The notes below the pieces were generated by a model. It was given only the letters and a program-made list of their open reading frames with translations, was not told the origin of the DNA and ran no database searches. Positions 6,519 through 8,185 of a stretch of DNA of 8,185 bases are shown piece after piece. The translations under genes were made by a program, and so were the position numbers. This stretch comes from CAZCWX01 sp964502465 (GTDB lineage Bacteria; Desulfobacterota; Binatia; Bin18): assembly GCA_964502465.1 (NCBI GenBank), contig CAZCWX010000628.1, positions 1 through 8,185 on the forward strand, given 5' to 3'. Every line of letters begins with the position of its first letter. The stretch's first letter is position 1.

Positions 6519-6576
6519 AGACCCTATCCTCACAGAACAGACGGGCAAGGAAGGAAGCCCAGAAGTTCGACAACAG

Positions 6577-6582
6577 AAGGAG
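6577..6582 (+). promoter_or_regulatory. Ribosome-binding site deciding the carbonic anhydrase start
   Basis: AAGGAG six bases before ATG 6589. It selects this start over an earlier in-frame one at 6502 and places the twin-arginine motif at the N-terminus, where a signal peptide needs it. Confidence 0.8.
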
Positions 6583-6588
6583 CCCAGG

Positions 6589-7323
6589 ATGCCCTTTTCC
6601 TCACTGTTCTCCCGCCGCCAGTTCATGCGTGTGCTGGGAACCACGGCGGCAGGTCTCACTCTTCCCAGGATTCAACTTGTACGTGCTGCCTCGCCACAGC
6701 CCACGACCAGCAAGACTGACACAACTGACGATGCCGACGAAGTGTTGCGCGGTTTACTGGAAGGCAACGACCGTTTTGTCACAGGAGCACTGACACATCC
6801 ACGTCGAAAGCCTGCAGACTTCACGCCACTCGCCGAGGGGCAGCGTCCTCAGGCTGTCATCGTGAGTTGTGCAGATTCTCGGGTTGTACCAGAGATTGTG
6901 TTCGATCAGGGAATCGGCGACCTGTTTGTGATTCGCGTCGCCGGGAACGTCATCAGCGGGGCCGGGGCTATCGTAACAGGCAGCATCGAGTATGCCGTGG
7001 CAGAGTTGGGAGTCCCACTCATCGTCGTGCTCGGGCACAGCCAATGCGGCGCAGTCAAAGCCGCGATCACGCACATCGACACCAACGATCCCCTCCCCGG
7101 CTCTCTCAACGATTTAGTCAACACGATAAAACCAGCGGTGATCAGAGCCAAAGACCAGCCTGGCGATTTACTTGAAAATGCCATCAAGGCGAACGTCCAG
7201 ATTGGGGTCGAGCACTTACAGACCTCAGAACCGATCCTGGTCAATGCGCTCAAGCAGGGAAAGGTCAAAGTGGCAGGCGCGACGTATGACTTACGCAGTG
7301 GCCGTGTGACAGTCATCGTATAA
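6589..7323 (+). CDS. Beta-class carbonic anhydrase with Tat signal
   Basis: A 244-residue zinc enzyme interconverting CO2 and bicarbonate. The beta-class site is complete: C94, D96 and R98 in CADSR, then H150 and C153 in GHSQCGA. The conserved RVAGN (116-120) and GSIEYAV (131-137) lie between them. The N-terminus SRRQFMRVLG is a twin-arginine motif, followed by a hydrophobic stretch (about 15-24) and a probable cleavage site after VRAA (residue 34). The mature enzyme of about 210 residues should therefore be exported folded, with its zinc, to the periplasm. Most beta-class enzymes are cytoplasmic, so this is a less common targeted form. The gene is transcribed divergently from the crotonase. 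No transporter or cyanase is adjacent, so a role in bicarbonate supply or pH control is inference. An integrase remnant begins just after its stop. Confidence 0.93.
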   Translation: MPFSSLFSRRQFMRVLGTTAAGLTLPRIQLVRAASPQPTTSKTDTTDDADEVLRGLLEGNDRFVTGALTHPRRKPADFTPLAEGQRPQAVIVSCADSRVVPEIVFDQGIGDLFVIRVAGNVISGAGAIVTGSIEYAVAELGVPLIVVLGHSQCGAVKAAITHIDTNDPLPGSLNDLVNTIKPAVIRAKDQPGDLLENAIKANVQIGVEHLQTSEPILVNALKQGKVKVAGATYDLRSGRVTVIV

Positions 7324-7361
7324 GCCACACTCCCTGCTCACTCTCCATATTCTCTAGCGGT

Positions 7362-7793
7362 TTGCAGTTGCTTTTGGAGGGAGTACGAACGCTGTATCAA
7401 CGGGATGTAGAACGAGGATACGGAGGCGTCTCCTTACCCTATGCCCTGGCACGAAAATATCCCCATGCTGCAAAGGAGTGGAGCTGGCAGTGGGTGTTCC
7501 CGGCTTCCAAACTTGCGACGGATCCCCGCTCGGGCCTGATCCGCCGCCACCATCTGCACGAGACCGTCTTGCAGAAGGCAGTCAGAGAAGCCTGTCGCAA
7601 GGTGGGGCTCACCAAGCACGCAGGCTGTCACACTTTTCGTCATTCTTTTGCGACTCACTTATTGGAAGATGGCTACGACATTCGCACCGTGCAGGAGTTG
7701 CTAGGCCACAAAGACGTCAATACCACGATGCTGTACACGCATGTGCTGAATCGTGGAGGACGAGGGGTATACAGTCCAGCCGACCGGCTCTAG
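7362..7793 (+). pseudogene. N-terminally truncated integron-type integrase
   Basis: The frame encodes 143 residues that align throughout with the C-terminal part of IntI integrases (tyrosine recombinases, usual length about 320-340). The IntI-specific extra segment is present as ALARKYPHAA (28-37) and FPASKLATDPRSG (46-58), then RRHHLHETVLQKAVREA (61-77). Of the catalytic residues, HTFRH (H90, R93), LGHKD (H116) and the nucleophile Y125 in YTHVLN are intact, and the C-terminus SPADRL is normal. About 190 residues are missing from the N-terminus, including the core-binding domain, the first catalytic Arg and the Lys of the beta-turn. Homology starts about 30 bases after the carbonic anhydrase stop. 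The only start is TTG 7362, without a ribosome-binding site. It should be inactive as a recombinase. No attC core site or cassette array is seen. Confidence 0.85.
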
Positions 7794-7827
7794 GTATCGT
7801 GGAGGAGAGGAACATCGACCCATGCAG

Positions 7828-7903
7828 CGGGCTGATATCAGGCTATACGGCCACCGGAGACAATCCGGGGTATACGGCGGGCTGATATCGGGATACGCGG
7901 CCA
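7828..7903. repeat. Two 26-base direct repeats at 50-base spacing
   Basis: 7828-7853 and 7878-7903 match at 22 of 26 positions (core CGGGCTGATATC) and start exactly 50 bases apart, 35 bases after the integrase stop. Between them, CCGGA (7854-7858) pairs with TCCGG (7864-7868), and outside that TATAC (7844-7848) pairs with GTATA (7870-7874), leaving bulged bases on one side. The nonamer GGGGTATAC also occurs both inside the integrase end (7764-7772) and here (7867-7875). The stretch may be an old recombination or binding site, but it lacks the attC core sequence. Confidence 0.6.
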
Positions 7904-7933
7904 AAGTGGCGGCCTTTGCTAGTGAGAAAAGAC

Positions 7934-7963
7934 TTGACAAAGTCGGTGTTTCTGGTGGATAGT
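7934..7963 (+). promoter_or_regulatory. Possible promoter reading toward the window end
   Basis: A perfect TTGACA (7934-7939) is followed after 18 bases by GATAGT (7958-7963), four of six matches to the -10 consensus. It lies in the gene-free 390 bases after the integrase remnant and would read toward the possible gene starting near 8156. Confidence 0.35.
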
Positions 7964-7970
7964 CCTTGAG

Positions 7971-7990
7971 ATTGTGTGTGATTGTTTGTG
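7971..7990 (+). repeat. Short TG-rich tandem repeat
   Basis: ATTGTGTGTG is followed directly by ATTGTTTGTG, matching at nine of ten positions. It may be chance low complexity. No function is evident. Confidence 0.4.
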
Positions 7991-8006
7991 TGAATGGCTA
8001 TGGGGA

Positions 8007-8032
8007 TATCCGGCCAGGGGGATGGCCGGATA
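8007..8032. repeat. GC-rich stem-loop in the 3' gene-free region
   Basis: TATCCGGCC (8007-8015) pairs perfectly with GGCCGGATA (8024-8032) around an eight-base loop. No T-run follows on the plus strand. The stem shares a GATATC-plus-GG context with the two direct repeats upstream, so it could be a diverged relative of them. Elsewhere between 7796 and 8155 I see no gene. Confidence 0.5.
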
Positions 8033-8155
8033 CTTACTAGTTGCACGAAACCGCTGCGCGGCGGCTTGTTGTTGTGAAAGGCTTGGAGATTTCCCCTCGT
8101 TCCCCTATCCGGTTAGCGTTCTTCTGAGGCTTGGCAACTTCCATACAAATGAGGC

Positions 8156-8185
8156 ATGACCTCCACAAATACTGTGAGCGAAGTC
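8156..8185 (+). CDS. Possible start of a gene cut by the window end
   Basis: ATG 8156 opens ten codons (MTSTNTVSEV) that run to the last base. The peptide looks like a plausible protein N-terminus, but there is no well-placed ribosome-binding site (GAGG is only one base upstream). A competing ATG at 8149 in another frame is also open to the end. Nothing can be said about function. Confidence 0.2.
   Translation, partial: MTSTNTVSEV

Noticed and set aside
7994..8077. A 27-codon ORF after the possible promoter
   Set aside because: No ribosome-binding site, it spans the GC-rich stem-loop, and the peptide shows no protein-like pattern.
8100..8140. GTTAGCG and GGCAAC considered as attC core sites
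   Set aside because: Neither fits GTTRRRY or RYYYAAC, and they do not pair at attC-like distance.
1..8185. CRISPR array, rRNA or tRNA genes, insertion-sequence transposase
   Set aside because: No regularly spaced identical repeats of array type, no tRNA-like cloverleaf with an anticodon arm, no rRNA sequence and no transposase-like protein seen on either strand.

Overview
The window reads as chromosomal DNA from an uncultured, moderately GC-rich soil or sediment bacterium. The gene types (HpaB-family hydroxylase, divergent crotonase, Tat-dependent beta-carbonic anhydrase, integron-type integrase remnant) and the abundance of short intergenic palindromes resemble Desulfobacterota-, Binatia- or Entotheonella-like genomes. 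That placement is an impression from gene content, not a phylogenetic result.

Layout. Positions 1-130 hold two inverted copies of a REP-like palindrome. Positions 134-648 (+) hold two small unrecognised ORFs that overlap by 85 bases. From 6468 down to 705 runs a five-gene block, all on the minus strand. In transcription order it encodes a crotonase-fold (enoyl-CoA hydratase-like) protein, an aldehyde dehydrogenase of the hydroxymuconic-semialdehyde type, a HpaB-family FADH2-dependent aromatic hydroxylase, a DapA-superfamily lyase/aldolase and a small four-helix membrane protein. Each gap between these genes is 91-248 bases and carries a palindromic or repeat element. Divergent from this block is a beta-carbonic anhydrase with a Tat signal (6589-7323, +). 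Less than 40 bases after its stop lies the C-terminal part of an integron-type tyrosine recombinase (7362-7793, +) that has lost its N-terminal half. The last 390 bases hold two direct repeats, hairpins, a possible promoter and perhaps the first codons of another gene.

How the genes may work together. Ring hydroxylation (HpaB), oxidation of a ring-cleavage semialdehyde or other aldehyde, a DapA-type retro-aldol or hydratase step and a CoA-linked crotonase step together suggest catabolism of a phenolic or other cyclic compound. No flavin reductase, ring-cleavage dioxygenase or regulator is in the window, so the substrate is unknown and the pathway is incomplete here.

I found no CRISPR array, rRNA or tRNA, and no convincing complete new defence or mobile system. 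The most unusual signals are the truncated integrase abutting the carbonic anhydrase, the structured repeats behind it, the crotonase lacking both catalytic glutamates, and the several families of intergenic stem-loops.
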